From: Mesorhizobium sp. WSM4306
GTDB lineage: Bacteria > Pseudomonadota > Alphaproteobacteria > Rhizobiales > Rhizobiaceae
Length of the DNA: 46,182 nt
Assembly: GCF_007003975.1 (NCBI RefSeq)
Contig: NZ_VFTC01000039.1
Coordinates: forward strand, 1-46,182
Reading direction: 5' to 3'
The notes under the pieces are model-generated. The model worked only from the letters and a program-made list of their open reading frames with translations, searched no databases and was not told the DNA's origin. Numbering within the stretch: the stretch's first letter is position 1; every line of letters starts with the position of its first letter. Below, piece by piece: positions 1 through 7,580 of the stretch. Both the position numbers and the translations under genes were made by a program.

Positions 1-86
1 TCAGGTGACGTGAACAATCACCAGCCTGCCATGACCGCCCTCTCTCAGCGAATTTGCAGAACTCTCAGTACACTACCAGGCAGCTT

Positions 87-1127
87 CTAATCCGGCCCGA
101 ACCCCGAACTCGTCACGCTGCCATCATCGAGCTTGGACAACCACTCGACCAGCGTCGGCCGATACCGCGTCAGACCTTTGTAAGTCGCCAACTCCTCCGG
201 CAGATCGCGGATCACGCGATGCAAACGCCTTGCCCATTTCGGCTGCGTCACCAACTCGTCCATCTTGATGAGATAACAGCGAATCGGGAAGACGATGCCG
301 TTCGAGCGCGGCAGGCGCCAGAAGCTCTGCAGTTCGACGCGCAGATGCACCTTGTCGCCGACATTCTCCGGCGTCACGGTGGCGCGGTCCGGTCCCCATT
401 TGTGATAATTTTCGGGGCTGGTGTCGAGGCGTGGATTGATGGTCATCGTCCAGTTCAGGCGCCGTGCCGGCTTGCCTTGCTGGATGTTGGTGAGGAACTT
501 CAGCGCCCGGACGAAAATGCCCTTCTCATGCGCCAGCGGCACCGGCGCGTGCCACTCGAAGAAGTTCATGCCGATGTCGAAATCGAGCGACCAGTCGGCC
601 TGGGTGGTGACCATGCCGGCATCCATCCACAGATTGCCGTCGCGCTGGTCGAGGATGCAGAAATCTCCCTGGCTCTGGCGGGTAATGTACTCCATCGGCC
701 CATAGGGCAGCGTCGAGGTGTCGCCGAAGGTGAAGGTGTCGTCGATGCCGAGCGGCCGGTTGATCCAGCGCCAGCGGTCGCCGTCACGCTCAAGCGTGAA
801 ATGCTCGGGATAGCCGAGCGCCTGCTGCTCCATCAAAAGCTCGAGCAAATCCCAGCCGGCCAGCGTCATGTGCGGCAGCGATTGGCAGCGCAGCGGATCC
901 TCCGCCAGCACCAGCGCGCGGTCCTGCATCTCGGCGACATAGTGCTCGTCGACGTCGATCAGGTTTTCCAGCACTGAGCCCTTCGGGCCAACGACATGCG
1001 GCTCGATGTTCACCGCATACATGTAGCTGTCCTCATGGAACGGGAACGGGAAGCGCCTGATGTGCTCAGGGCTGTTCTTGAAGGTGAAATCGTCGCGGAA
1101 CGTTTCCTTGCGAAAGGTGATGCCCAT
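87..1127 (-). CDS. dmmC: Dimethylamine monooxygenase, haem-dependent oxidative N-demethylase (DUF3445) subunit
   Basis: The 346-residue protein has the character of the haem-dependent oxidative N-demethylase alpha-subunit family (formerly DUF3445), for example the opening FPFHEDSYMYAVNIEPHV and the central MTINPRLDTSPENYHKWGP. In the known family this subunit carries out the NADPH- and O2-dependent N-demethylation of dimethylamine to methylamine and formaldehyde, fed by a ferredoxin-reductase-like partner. It is cytoplasmic, with no signal peptide or membrane segment. It is the last gene of a tight minus-strand operon, 9 bp after the reductase. The symbol follows the published dmmDABC order, which this operon matches gene for gene; letter assignments differ between papers. 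Family call firm; substrate inferred from the neighbouring methylamine genes. Confidence 0.85.
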   Translation of the reverse strand: MGITFRKETFRDDFTFKNSPEHIRRFPFPFHEDSYMYAVNIEPHVVGPKGSVLENLIDVDEHYVAEMQDRALVLAEDPLRCQSLPHMTLAGWDLLELLMEQQALGYPEHFTLERDGDRWRWINRPLGIDDTFTFGDTSTLPYGPMEYITRQSQGDFCILDQRDGNLWMDAGMVTTQADWSLDFDIGMNFFEWHAPVPLAHEKGIFVRALKFLTNIQQGKPARRLNWTMTINPRLDTSPENYHKWGPDRATVTPENVGDKVHLRVELQSFWRLPRSNGIVFPIRCYLIKMDELVTQPKWARRLHRVIRDLPEELATYKGLTRYRPTLVEWLSKLDDGSVTSSGFGPD

Positions 1128-1136
1128 GATTTCCTC

Positions 1137-2102
1137 CTACCGCTCCAAGACCAGCGACTTGCCTTCGAAGCGCGACACGCACGGCATGATCTTGCAGCCG
1201 GAACGGTGGTCTTCCTCGCTCAGCCAGTGGTCGTTGTGGATGAACTCGCCGTCATACGAAATGACGTTGGTCTCGCACTGGCCGCAGACACCGCCGCGGC
1301 AGAGATAGGGCGGATCGACGCCGGCGGCTTCGATCGCTTCGAGCAGGCTCTGCTGCTCGCCGACGCGGATCGTCTTGCCGCTGACGGCCAACGTCACGTC
1401 GAAAGGCAGGCCGGGCTGGGGCGCCGCGAAATGCTCGTAGTGCACGGTCTCCGGCGGCCAGCCCAGTTCTGCCGCGCGGGCTCGTACCCAGTTGATCATG
1501 CCGGCCGGGCCGCAGACATAGAGATGCGTTCCAAGCGGCTGGGAGGTCAACAGCCGGTCGAGCTCGATGCGCTCTTCCAGATCGTCGTGATAGAGCCTGA
1601 TGCGGCGGCCATAGCGTTCCTGCAGGACGTCGGCATAGGTGCCGAGCGAAGCAGTGCGGCAGGTGTAGTGCAACTCGAAATTGCCGCCGGCTCCGGCAAG
1701 CTGCGCGGTCTGCGCCATGAACGGCGTGATGCCGATGCCGCCGGCCAGCATCAGATGTTTCTTCGCCCTGAGATCAAGCGAGAACAGGTTTACGGGATAG
1801 CTGACCACCATCTCCAGGCCCGGCTTGACCGACCGGTGCATGAACAGCGAGCCGCCGCGGCCGACATCGTCGCGGCGCACCGAGATGGTGTATTCACGGG
1901 TGTCGAGCGGCGAGCCCATCAGCGAATAGGGGTTGAGCCTTGTGAGGTCGCCATCGCGCATCTCGACCACGACATGGGCGCCGCCGGAAAAGGTCGGCAG
2001 CAGCTCGCCGTCGCGGCGGCGGAAATGAAAGCGGGTGACGAGGTCGTTGACCGGGACGACATCGCTGACAACGACATCGAGCTTGGTGGTGCCGGTGCTC
2101 AT
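1137..2102 (-). CDS. dmmB: Dimethylamine monooxygenase reductase subunit (flavin/2Fe-2S)
   Basis: This 321-residue phthalate-dioxygenase-reductase-type protein moves electrons from NAD(P)H to the oxygenase. The N-terminal half is a flavin-binding barrel with a RLNPYSLMGSP flavin motif, followed by a nucleotide-binding fold (GGIGITPF, later CGPAGM). The C-terminus is a plant-type 2Fe-2S domain with Cys268, Cys273 and Cys276 (CRGGVCGQC), and Cys308 as the likely fourth ligand. Its start overlaps the stop of the upstream dmmA by 4 bp (ATGA), a sign of translational coupling. Similar to vanillate demethylase reductases, but the operon context points to dimethylamine monooxygenase. Confidence 0.87.
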   Translation of the reverse strand: MSTGTTKLDVVVSDVVPVNDLVTRFHFRRRDGELLPTFSGGAHVVVEMRDGDLTRLNPYSLMGSPLDTREYTISVRRDDVGRGGSLFMHRSVKPGLEMVVSYPVNLFSLDLRAKKHLMLAGGIGITPFMAQTAQLAGAGGNFELHYTCRTASLGTYADVLQERYGRRIRLYHDDLEERIELDRLLTSQPLGTHLYVCGPAGMINWVRARAAELGWPPETVHYEHFAAPQPGLPFDVTLAVSGKTIRVGEQQSLLEAIEAAGVDPPYLCRGGVCGQCETNVISYDGEFIHNDHWLSEEDHRSGCKIMPCVSRFEGKSLVLER

Positions 2103-2695
2103 GGGAAGGCCTCCTCGACAGGAGGAATTTCACTGCGGTCTTCCGCATTGATGCAGACGCCCTGGAAGGCCGCGAGCCGCCTGGAATAATGATCGCGCAC
2201 CAGAAGCAGCAGGCCGCAATGCGCACAGGTGGCCGGCTGCGTCGTCACATTCTCGGTGATGCCCTTGCAGTGCACACACTGCATGCGCCGCGCCAGCGAG
2301 CCGCGATGCTCGGTCTGCATCGACGTGTGGTCAATGCCGGCTTCGAGCGCCACCTGCATCGCCTGGCCAATGAGCCCTTCGGTGCCTGCGAGATAGAGGC
2401 GCAGGCCCATATGGGCGTTGGTCAGCGTCTGCTTCAGCCGCGGCAAGAGGCTGGCGAAGGACGGCGCGACGTGAAATTGCGCCGGCTTCAATGCTTCGAG
2501 GACGGCGACATGTTTGCCGTCAGTGCCGGGAATGAAGACGATCTCTGCGCCGTCGAAGAAGCCGGGCGGCGCCGTCTTTGCCATATCAACGATCGCCAGC
2601 GCGCCTTCCGCATCCGCCAGAAAAAGATGATGCTTGCCGGGCTGCGGAGACAGGGTTCCGTAAATGGGCCGGCTGATGATCGTCTTGGCTGCCAT
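2099..2695 (-). CDS. dmmA: Dimethylamine monooxygenase small subunit, DmmA-like zinc-ribbon protein
   Basis: This 198-residue protein has a C-terminal zinc-ribbon-like cluster of four cysteines (CVHC at 140-143, CAHC at 157-160). That is the character of the DmmA-like small subunit found only beside the haem subunit and reductase. Its exact mechanistic role is not clear from sequence. The ATG at 2695 (MAAKTIIS) is chosen because a purine-rich AGAGAGA stretch lies just before it; the same frame runs open far upstream inside dmmD in antisense-free overlap, which would be non-coding extension. It sits 41 bp after dmmD and overlaps dmmB by 4 bp. Symbol assigned from the dmmDABC order. Confidence 0.8.
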   Translation of the reverse strand: MAAKTIISRPIYGTLSPQPGKHHLFLADAEGALAIVDMAKTAPPGFFDGAEIVFIPGTDGKHVAVLEALKPAQFHVAPSFASLLPRLKQTLTNAHMGLRLYLAGTEGLIGQAMQVALEAGIDHTSMQTEHRGSLARRMQCVHCKGITENVTTQPATCAHCGLLLLVRDHYSRRLAAFQGVCINAEDRSEIPPVEEAFP

Positions 2696-2736
2696 TCTCT
2701 CTTTGTGCCCTAAAATCCCTCGCTGTCGATTATGCC

Positions 2737-3870
2737 TCAGCCTTTTGCCGTGCGCTTGGTCTTCTTGGGATCGTCGAAGGGCAGCGGCTGCGCCGTCGCC
2801 TTGATCGATCCGCTCTTGTTGCGGATCTCGAGCTTGGTGTCCTTGACCGCGCAGTCGACGTCGAGGCGAGCGATGCCCATCGATTTCTTGACCAGCGGCG
2901 AATACATGGCGCAGGTCACCACGCCGACCTTTTTGCCGTCGCGATAGACCGGCGCGCCCTCGTCGGCCGGCTCCTTGCCGTCGAGCAGAACGCCATAGAT
3001 CTTGAAGCGTTCCTTGCCTTTCAGCCGATAATGCTCCTCCGCACCGCGGAAGCCGGTTTTCCCTGGACTGACGGTGAAGTCGAGGCCGAGTTCCCACAGC
3101 GTGTCGCCGGGGCCTTCATTCTCGAACGGATACTTTTGCGAATTATCGTAGGGATAGAACAAAAGGTAGCTTTCGACGCGCAACATATCCAGCGTGGTGA
3201 AGCGGCAGGGAATGATGCCGGCGCTCTTGCCCTCGTCGAGAATCCTGTCCCAGATCGGGCCGGCATCCTGGCCGCGGCAGAAGATTTCGTAGCCGCGCTC
3301 GCCGGTGTAGCCGGTGCGCGAGATCATGACGGGAAAACCGAACAGCTGCGTCTGCATGTGATGGAAGTAGTTGAGATCGCGGATGCCCGGCACATGCTTG
3401 GAGAGATAGTCGACAGCGGTCGGCCCCTGCAGCGACAGGTCGTGCAGATTGTCATCGAAGCGCAGCGAGACGTCGCGGCCGACGGAAGCGCGCTGCAGTT
3501 CCTCATGGCCGGTGCCGGAGCCATGCACCACCATCCAGCTGTTCGGGCCGGTGCGGTAGAGGATGCAGTCGTCGGTGAATTTTCCCGCTTCGTTCAGCAT
3601 GCAGGCATAGGCCGACTTGCCGGGATAGATCCTTTCGACGTCGCGCGTCGTGGCGAGATCGATGAGATGCGACGCGTGCGGCCCGGTGATGTGAACCTTC
3701 TTCAGGCCCGACACATCCATCAGCCCGGCTTTGGTGCGGATGGCGGTGTATTCCTCGTCGGCATCCTTGTCATAGGTCCAGGCGGTGCCCATGCCGCTCC
3801 AGTCTTCGAGCTTCGAGCCGAGTGCGCGATGGCGATCCGCCAGGGTCGAAAATCTCCAGGATGCCGTCAT
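2737..3870 (-). CDS. dmmD: GcvT-family aminomethyltransferase-like, tetrahydrofolate-dependent (DmmD-like)
   Basis: This 377-residue protein has the fold of the glycine-cleavage T protein: an N-terminal GCV_T domain with AGLMDVSGLKKVHITGP and SRTGYTGERGYEIFCRG, and a C-terminal barrel (VGVVTCAMYSPLVKKSMGIARL). GcvT domains bind tetrahydrofolate and accept one-carbon units. Here the likely job is to capture formaldehyde released from dimethylamine as methylene-tetrahydrofolate. A GGAGG eight bases before the ATG supports the start. It is the first gene of dmmDABC and is divergent from the small membrane proteins that begin at 4157. The role in dimethylamine use is inferred from the conserved operon, not from residues unique to it. 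Confidence 0.82.
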   Translation of the reverse strand: MTASWRFSTLADRHRALGSKLEDWSGMGTAWTYDKDADEEYTAIRTKAGLMDVSGLKKVHITGPHASHLIDLATTRDVERIYPGKSAYACMLNEAGKFTDDCILYRTGPNSWMVVHGSGTGHEELQRASVGRDVSLRFDDNLHDLSLQGPTAVDYLSKHVPGIRDLNYFHHMQTQLFGFPVMISRTGYTGERGYEIFCRGQDAGPIWDRILDEGKSAGIIPCRFTTLDMLRVESYLLFYPYDNSQKYPFENEGPGDTLWELGLDFTVSPGKTGFRGAEEHYRLKGKERFKIYGVLLDGKEPADEGAPVYRDGKKVGVVTCAMYSPLVKKSMGIARLDVDCAVKDTKLEIRNKSGSIKATAQPLPFDDPKKTKRTAKG

Positions 3871-4156
3871 CCGCTAATCCTCCGTTCGAAAATTCAATTG
3901 TGTTCCCTGCCCCTCGCGCTGCGGCGGGAGCTTTGAGCGAATATTGATCGCAAACGTTCGGGCGCCGCAATACCCGTAAGCAAATAATTTCATTGTCAGG
4001 CAAAATTTGCCACGCCAAATGACCGGTTAACCAAACGTAAATTCGTCTTGACAATTCCGCAAATAGGCCTGAATTTATGAAAAAAATTTCACTCTCTTGA
4101 AAGAGGGCAGCGATCGGCCGATCTCGGAAGCCGGCGTTGGAAAAAGGGGAAAACCG
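3871..4156. promoter_or_regulatory. Divergent promoter region of dmmDABC and the permease/NMG operon
   Basis: This 286-bp AT-richer gap separates two outward-facing operons and must hold both promoters. It contains a near-perfect palindrome GGCAAAATTTGCC (3999-4011), a TTGACA at 4048-4053 without a convincing -10 partner, and the shared motif described separately. The ribosome binding site for the plus-strand gene is AAAAAGGGGAAA just before 4157. Exact promoter positions cannot be fixed by eye. Confidence 0.6.
3982..4004 (+). promoter_or_regulatory. Candidate operator: AAATAATTTCA-N4-CAGGCAAA (copy 1)
   Basis: AAATAATTTCA, four variable bases, then CAGGCAAA. An identical arrangement (19 of 23 positions fixed, same spacing, same orientation) occurs 25 bp before tdm at 17428-17450. 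In this copy the right half merges into the GGCAAAATTTGCC palindrome. Shared position before two arms of one pathway suggests a common transcription factor site, or part of a shared promoter. No binding protein is encoded nearby. Confidence 0.5.
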
Positions 4157-4444
4157 ATGTCAGACCTGCAGCAGCGCATCGAAGCGCTGTACCGTTCCGA
4201 CGTGCGCGGATCCGCGCTCCTGATCGTCTGCCTGTGGGCGACGATCCTCTTCGTCCTCATCATGACATGGCCCTACATCCCGGACACCGGGATCAAGATC
4301 GTCGTCGCCATCGCGGCCGCCGCCGTGCTGATCTTCAACACGGCCGCCATCCTGGCGATGGTCAATCACTACAAGGAAGACAAGGACTTCATCTACGGTC
4401 TCGACATCAAGAATGCCGACGCGGCCCGCAACCGCAAATCCTGA
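4157..4444 (+). CDS. Small two-TM membrane protein, first of three before the APC permease
   Basis: This 95-residue protein is not recognised from any characterised family. Residues ~18-38 and ~45-67 are hydrophobic helices, giving a hairpin with a charged N-terminus (MSDLQQRIEALYRSDVRGS) and a C-terminal charged tail (YKEDKDFIYGLDIKNADAARN). Start at 4157 chosen for the AAGGGGAAA ribosome site; an upstream in-frame ATG at 4097 has none. It leads a cluster of three small membrane proteins and a permease spaced 9-24 bp apart, so it is probably an accessory of that permease. Confidence 0.72.
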   Translation: MSDLQQRIEALYRSDVRGSALLIVCLWATILFVLIMTWPYIPDTGIKIVVAIAAAAVLIFNTAAILAMVNHYKEDKDFIYGLDIKNADAARNRKS

Positions 4445-4464
4445 AATCCTGAGGGGTAGAAGAC

Positions 4465-4842
4465 ATGTCGCGCTACACGCCGCCGGAACAAGGCAAGGCC
4501 GGGCAGATTTTCGATATCGTCGTTGTCGTCGTCGCCATTTTCGTGGCGCTGTGGCTGCCGCTGAAACTGGGCCTCGCCGGTGCTGCAAAATCCATCGACG
4601 CGCTCGACGCCAAGACCTGGGAGGCGCTCGGGCAGAACCCGACCATGGCCTCGATCTGGGAAAAGCTTGGCTACACGCCCGAGACCGCGCACGACATCAT
4701 CCAGAACCGCTTCCACTACATCATTGACTGGCCGACGCTGATCATCATGGCGGCGGTGCTGATCGGCTATTTCGTCTTCCTGTTCCGCGCCTCCGACCGC
4801 GAATATCGCGACGTCATCAACGAAAAATTCGACGACAAGTAA
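4465..4842 (+). CDS. Small two-TM membrane protein, second before the APC permease
   Basis: This 125-residue protein of unknown family has a first helix at ~16-38 (IFDIVVVVVAIFVALWLPL), a soluble loop of ~50 residues containing DAKTWEALGQNPTMASIWEK, and a second helix at ~90-110 (PTLIIMAAVLIGYFVFLF), ending in a charged tail DREYRDVINEKFDDK. It lies 20 bp after the first small protein, with a ribosome site GAGGGG just before its ATG. The loop is large enough to be a partner-binding or periplasmic domain. A permease subunit or assembly factor is the working inference. Confidence 0.72.
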   Translation: MSRYTPPEQGKAGQIFDIVVVVVAIFVALWLPLKLGLAGAAKSIDALDAKTWEALGQNPTMASIWEKLGYTPETAHDIIQNRFHYIIDWPTLIIMAAVLIGYFVFLFRASDREYRDVINEKFDDK

Positions 4843-4866
4843 CGCCAGAGATTTTGGGGACGCACC

Positions 4867-5028
4867 ATGTGGATGGCTCTGTCTTATGCATGCTGGGGTA
4901 TCTCGGTCGTGCTTGCGCTGTGGATGCTCTACGACTGGTTCAAGATCGACACGACCTACTCCGAGGAGATGCTGACCTCCTCGCGCGAAGGCGAGCTTGA
5001 AGCCGTTTCCGAAAAGCACCGGGTCTAG
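4867..5028 (+). CDS. 53-residue single-TM protein, third before the APC permease
   Basis: ATG at 4867 opens a 53-residue frame with one N-terminal helix (ALSYACWGISVVLALWMLY) followed by an acidic cytoplasmic-type tail (DTTYSEEMLTSSREGELEAV). It lies 24 bp after the second small membrane protein and 9 bp before the permease, in the same direction, with GGGGACGCACC upstream as ribosome site. The fit between neighbours argues that it is a real gene, although it is below common length cut-offs. No family recognised; likely part of the permease unit. Confidence 0.7.
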   Translation: MWMALSYACWGISVVLALWMLYDWFKIDTTYSEEMLTSSREGELEAVSEKHRV

Positions 5029-5037
5029 GGCAAAACA

Positions 5038-6441
5038 ATGGCGGTCGCGGCTGAAACGATAATTACGGCAATCCACGGCGACAGGGTTTCGCTGCTCAGG
5101 GTGCTCGGCCCGGCCCATGTCTGGGCGCTCGGCGTCGGCATCGTGCTGGTCGGCGAATTCACCGGCTGGAATTTCTCGGCCGACAAGGGCGGCGCGCTGG
5201 CAGCACTCATCGTCTGCTGGGTGGTCGGGCTGCTCTACACCTCGGTCGCTATGATCGATTCCGAAGTGACATCGACGGTGGCTGCCGCCGGCGGCCAGTA
5301 CGCGCAGGCCAAGCACATTGTCGGTCCGCTGATGGCCTTCAACGTCGCGCTGTTCCTGGTCTTTGCCTACACGATGCTTGAGGTCTCGGACGCCATCCTG
5401 CTCGGCGATACCATCGTCGCCAAGGCCGGCGTCGAGGGGCTCACCCACAATTCCTTCATTGCCGCCACCATCGTCGTGTTGGCGTGGCTGAACTATCGCG
5501 GCGTCTTGATGACGCTCAACGTCAACTTCGTCATCACCGCGATCGCCTATGTCTCGATCGTCATCCTGTTCTTCTCGGTCAGCCCGTGGACGCAAGGCGC
5601 GGTGCTCAAGCTCAACGAGCTGGTCACCCCAGGCAATGCGCTGCCCTATGGCTGGATCGGCGTCATCGCCGCCTTCCAGTTCGGCATCTGGTATTATCTC
5701 GGCATCGAAGGCACCACGCAGGCAGCCGAAGAAGTCCGCTCGCCGGCTCGCTCCCTGCCCTATGGCACCATGGCCGGCATGATCACGCTTCTGATCGCCG
5801 CCGCCATGACCTGGTATGTCTGCGCCTCGCTGATGCCCTGGGAATATCTCGGCATCACCTATTATCCGCTGTGGGATGCCGGCAAGCTGACCGGGAGCCC
5901 GCTGCTCGAAAACCTGCTTTTCATCGCCACGCTGCTGGCCGCGCTCGCCTCGGCCAATGGCTGCATCAACGACGCGGCCCGCGCCTGGTTCTCGCTCGGA
6001 CGCGACCGCTATCTGCCGACCTGGTTCTCGGCGGTGCATCCGAAATACCGCACGCCTTACCGCTCGATCCTGTTCCTGCTGCCTATCGCCCTCGCCTTTG
6101 CCTTCATCGCCGACCTCAACCAGGCGATCACCTTCTCGATCCTGTCGGGCGTGCTGCAATACACCTTCATGAGCATCAACATCATGATGTTCCGGAAGAA
6201 GTGGCCTCTGGGCACCATCCGCCGCGGCTACACACACCCATTCCACCCGTTGCCCGCGATCGTGCTGTTTTGCCTGTGTGTGGTGACCTTCTTTGCGATC
6301 TTCCTCGGCTTCGGCTCGCAGCTGATCGCGATGACCATCTTCTATTTCCTGATCTCGCTGTGGTTCCACTTCTACCGCTACCGCTATGTGCGCCGCGGCG
6401 ACCAGTTCACCATGCCGTGGCCGAAGCCGCAGGGTTATTGA
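5038..6441 (+). CDS. APC-superfamily permease, candidate methylated-amine or amino-acid uptake
   Basis: This 467-residue, roughly 12-helix protein belongs to the amino acid/polyamine/organocation superfamily and resembles ethanolamine and amino-acid permeases. Visible marks include the early VGEFTGWNFSADKGG (G-rich broken helix 1), EGTTQAAEEVRSPARSLPYG in the middle, and ASANGCINDAARAWFSLGRD with the DRYLP loop. It follows three small membrane proteins and precedes the N-methylglutamate genes on the same strand, so uptake of methylamine, dimethylamine or a glutamyl derivative is plausible. Substrate cannot be read from sequence. Confidence 0.82.
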   Translation: MAVAAETIITAIHGDRVSLLRVLGPAHVWALGVGIVLVGEFTGWNFSADKGGALAALIVCWVVGLLYTSVAMIDSEVTSTVAAAGGQYAQAKHIVGPLMAFNVALFLVFAYTMLEVSDAILLGDTIVAKAGVEGLTHNSFIAATIVVLAWLNYRGVLMTLNVNFVITAIAYVSIVILFFSVSPWTQGAVLKLNELVTPGNALPYGWIGVIAAFQFGIWYYLGIEGTTQAAEEVRSPARSLPYGTMAGMITLLIAAAMTWYVCASLMPWEYLGITYYPLWDAGKLTGSPLLENLLFIATLLAALASANGCINDAARAWFSLGRDRYLPTWFSAVHPKYRTPYRSILFLLPIALAFAFIADLNQAITFSILSGVLQYTFMSINIMMFRKKWPLGTIRRGYTHPFHPLPAIVLFCLCVVTFFAIFLGFGSQLIAMTIFYFLISLWFHFYRYRYVRRGDQFTMPWPKPQGY

Positions 6442-6456
6442 TCGAGACTGGAAAGA

Positions 6457-6480
6457 GGCTCGCCCCAAGCAGGGCGAGCC
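6457..6480 (+). repeat. 9-bp perfect hairpin between the permease and the next gene
   Basis: GGCTCGCCC and GGGCGAGCC pair perfectly around a 6-base loop, 15 bp after the permease stop and 12 bp before the ATG at 6493. There is no U-run, so it is not a classic terminator. It could protect the 3' end of the permease message or lower expression of the next genes. Confidence 0.6.
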
Positions 6481-6492
6481 CTGCATGATGGG

Positions 6493-7182
6493 ATGTCTGA
6501 AGTGATGTCAGCATGGTTCGCCGGGGCGCTCGCCCTGGCCCTCGTTGTTCACATCGCCTGGCTTGCGCGTGCCAGCCGCAACAGGGCCACAGCCGCCCAT
6601 GCCGCCGAAGAGGCCAGCATCCGCATTCTCATTCCGGATGCCGCCGGCGTTTCGGATGGTACAGTGGGAGTGGTCACCTGGGTGGGTTCGTGGAACGAAA
6701 GGCGCGTGCAAGTGCGCACCATCGTCGACACGCTGGCGACGCGAAAGCTGCCGGCGCGTTGGCTCAGCGTCTCGATCACCGAATCGGTCGCGGTGCCGGC
6801 AGCTTTCGACATGATGATGCGGCCGGGCTCGCCGACGACCTTTTCCAAATTCGACCACCTCCAGCACACGCTGCCGAAGGCGCCGGGATTTCCAATTGAA
6901 GCTGTGCTGCGAACTGACCTCAGGGCGGCGCGCTTTCCGCAAAACCTGATCGCCGGCCATCTGGAGATCTTTGCCGAAGGTCACGCCAAGGAATTGTTGA
7001 TTACGCCGAATGGTGTGCGCATCGTCTGGCTGCTGGCCGAGGCCGAACGCGCGCGTTACGGCGTGTTCCGGCAGGCTGCGTTCGGCGGCACAAGGCTCGA
7101 TCCGGCGCTGGTCGAGAGGCTGCTTACCTCGGCATCGGCGCTGCGCGATGCCATCAACCGACAGGAAAGGCAGGTGGCATGA
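6493..7182 (+). CDS. Membrane-anchored protein of unknown function in the methylamine operon
   Basis: This 229-residue protein has one N-terminal helix (~7-24, FAGALALALVVHIAWLA) followed by a soluble domain. The domain has no familiar catalytic motif; stretches such as GVVTWVGSWNERRVQVRTIVDTL and FAEGHAKELLITPNGVRIVWLL suggest a mixed alpha/beta fold. It overlaps the next gene by 4 bp (ATGA), so the two are probably translationally coupled. Its place between permease and mgsA suggests a role in amine uptake or sensing, but nothing in the sequence shows which. Confidence 0.7.
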   Translation: MSEVMSAWFAGALALALVVHIAWLARASRNRATAAHAAEEASIRILIPDAAGVSDGTVGVVTWVGSWNERRVQVRTIVDTLATRKLPARWLSVSITESVAVPAAFDMMMRPGSPTTFSKFDHLQHTLPKAPGFPIEAVLRTDLRAARFPQNLIAGHLEIFAEGHAKELLITPNGVRIVWLLAEAERARYGVFRQAAFGGTRLDPALVERLLTSASALRDAINRQERQVA

Positions 7183-7496
7183 GCGCACCCGCACCGACAA
7201 ATCCGTATCTCGTGCTTGGCGCCGCGATCGTCTTGCCAGCAAGCGGCCATGTCATTCTGGGCGTGCCGGTGCGCGGCCTGCAGTTCCTGTTCTTCATGGT
7301 CATCCTCGCCTGGGTGACGGCGAAGATCGCGCCGGCCGACGCCAGTTTCGTCGGCCGCCATGCCGGCGGCTTCCTGATCTATGCGCTGTCGATCCTCGAC
7401 GCCTACAGAACAGCCCGCATCCGCGCCGCCATATGGGCTCACAGCGCCCACGCGGCTGGAGATGGCGCACAAAGCGGCATTGAGCCGCATACGTAA
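7179..7496 (+). CDS. Small membrane protein of unknown function, coupled to the upstream gene
   Basis: This 105-residue protein has two probable membrane helices (~10-30, with LVLGAAIVLPASGHVILG, and ~33-50, LQFLFFMVILAWVTAKIA) and a weaker hydrophobic stretch near FLIYALSILDAY. It begins inside the stop of the preceding gene (ATGA at 7179-7182). The following 84 bp before mgsA are AT-rich (a TTTTTTTCATATG stretch) and may carry a separate promoter for the mgs genes. No family recognised. Confidence 0.66.
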   Translation: MSAPAPTNPYLVLGAAIVLPASGHVILGVPVRGLQFLFFMVILAWVTAKIAPADASFVGRHAGGFLIYALSILDAYRTARIRAAIWAHSAHAAGDGAQSGIEPHT

Positions 7497-7580
7497 CTAC
7501 AGGAATATTTTTTTCATATGATTGAATTCAGGCATCGCATTCGCTAATCATCTCTTAGCTGCAAACGCCGGGAGGCTGAC

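Noticed and set aside
1..86. Possible end of another gene at the left edge
   Set aside because: A short open plus-strand frame exists but is too short and featureless to support a gene.
996..2189. 397-residue plus-strand frame
   Set aside because: Opposite dmmB, which has a complete flavin and 2Fe-2S motif set.
4393..6486. 697-residue open frame on the minus strand
   Set aside because: Lies antisense to the permease and small membrane genes; the translation is rich in Arg, Asp, Gln and His with no fold, as expected opposite hydrophobic GC-rich codons.
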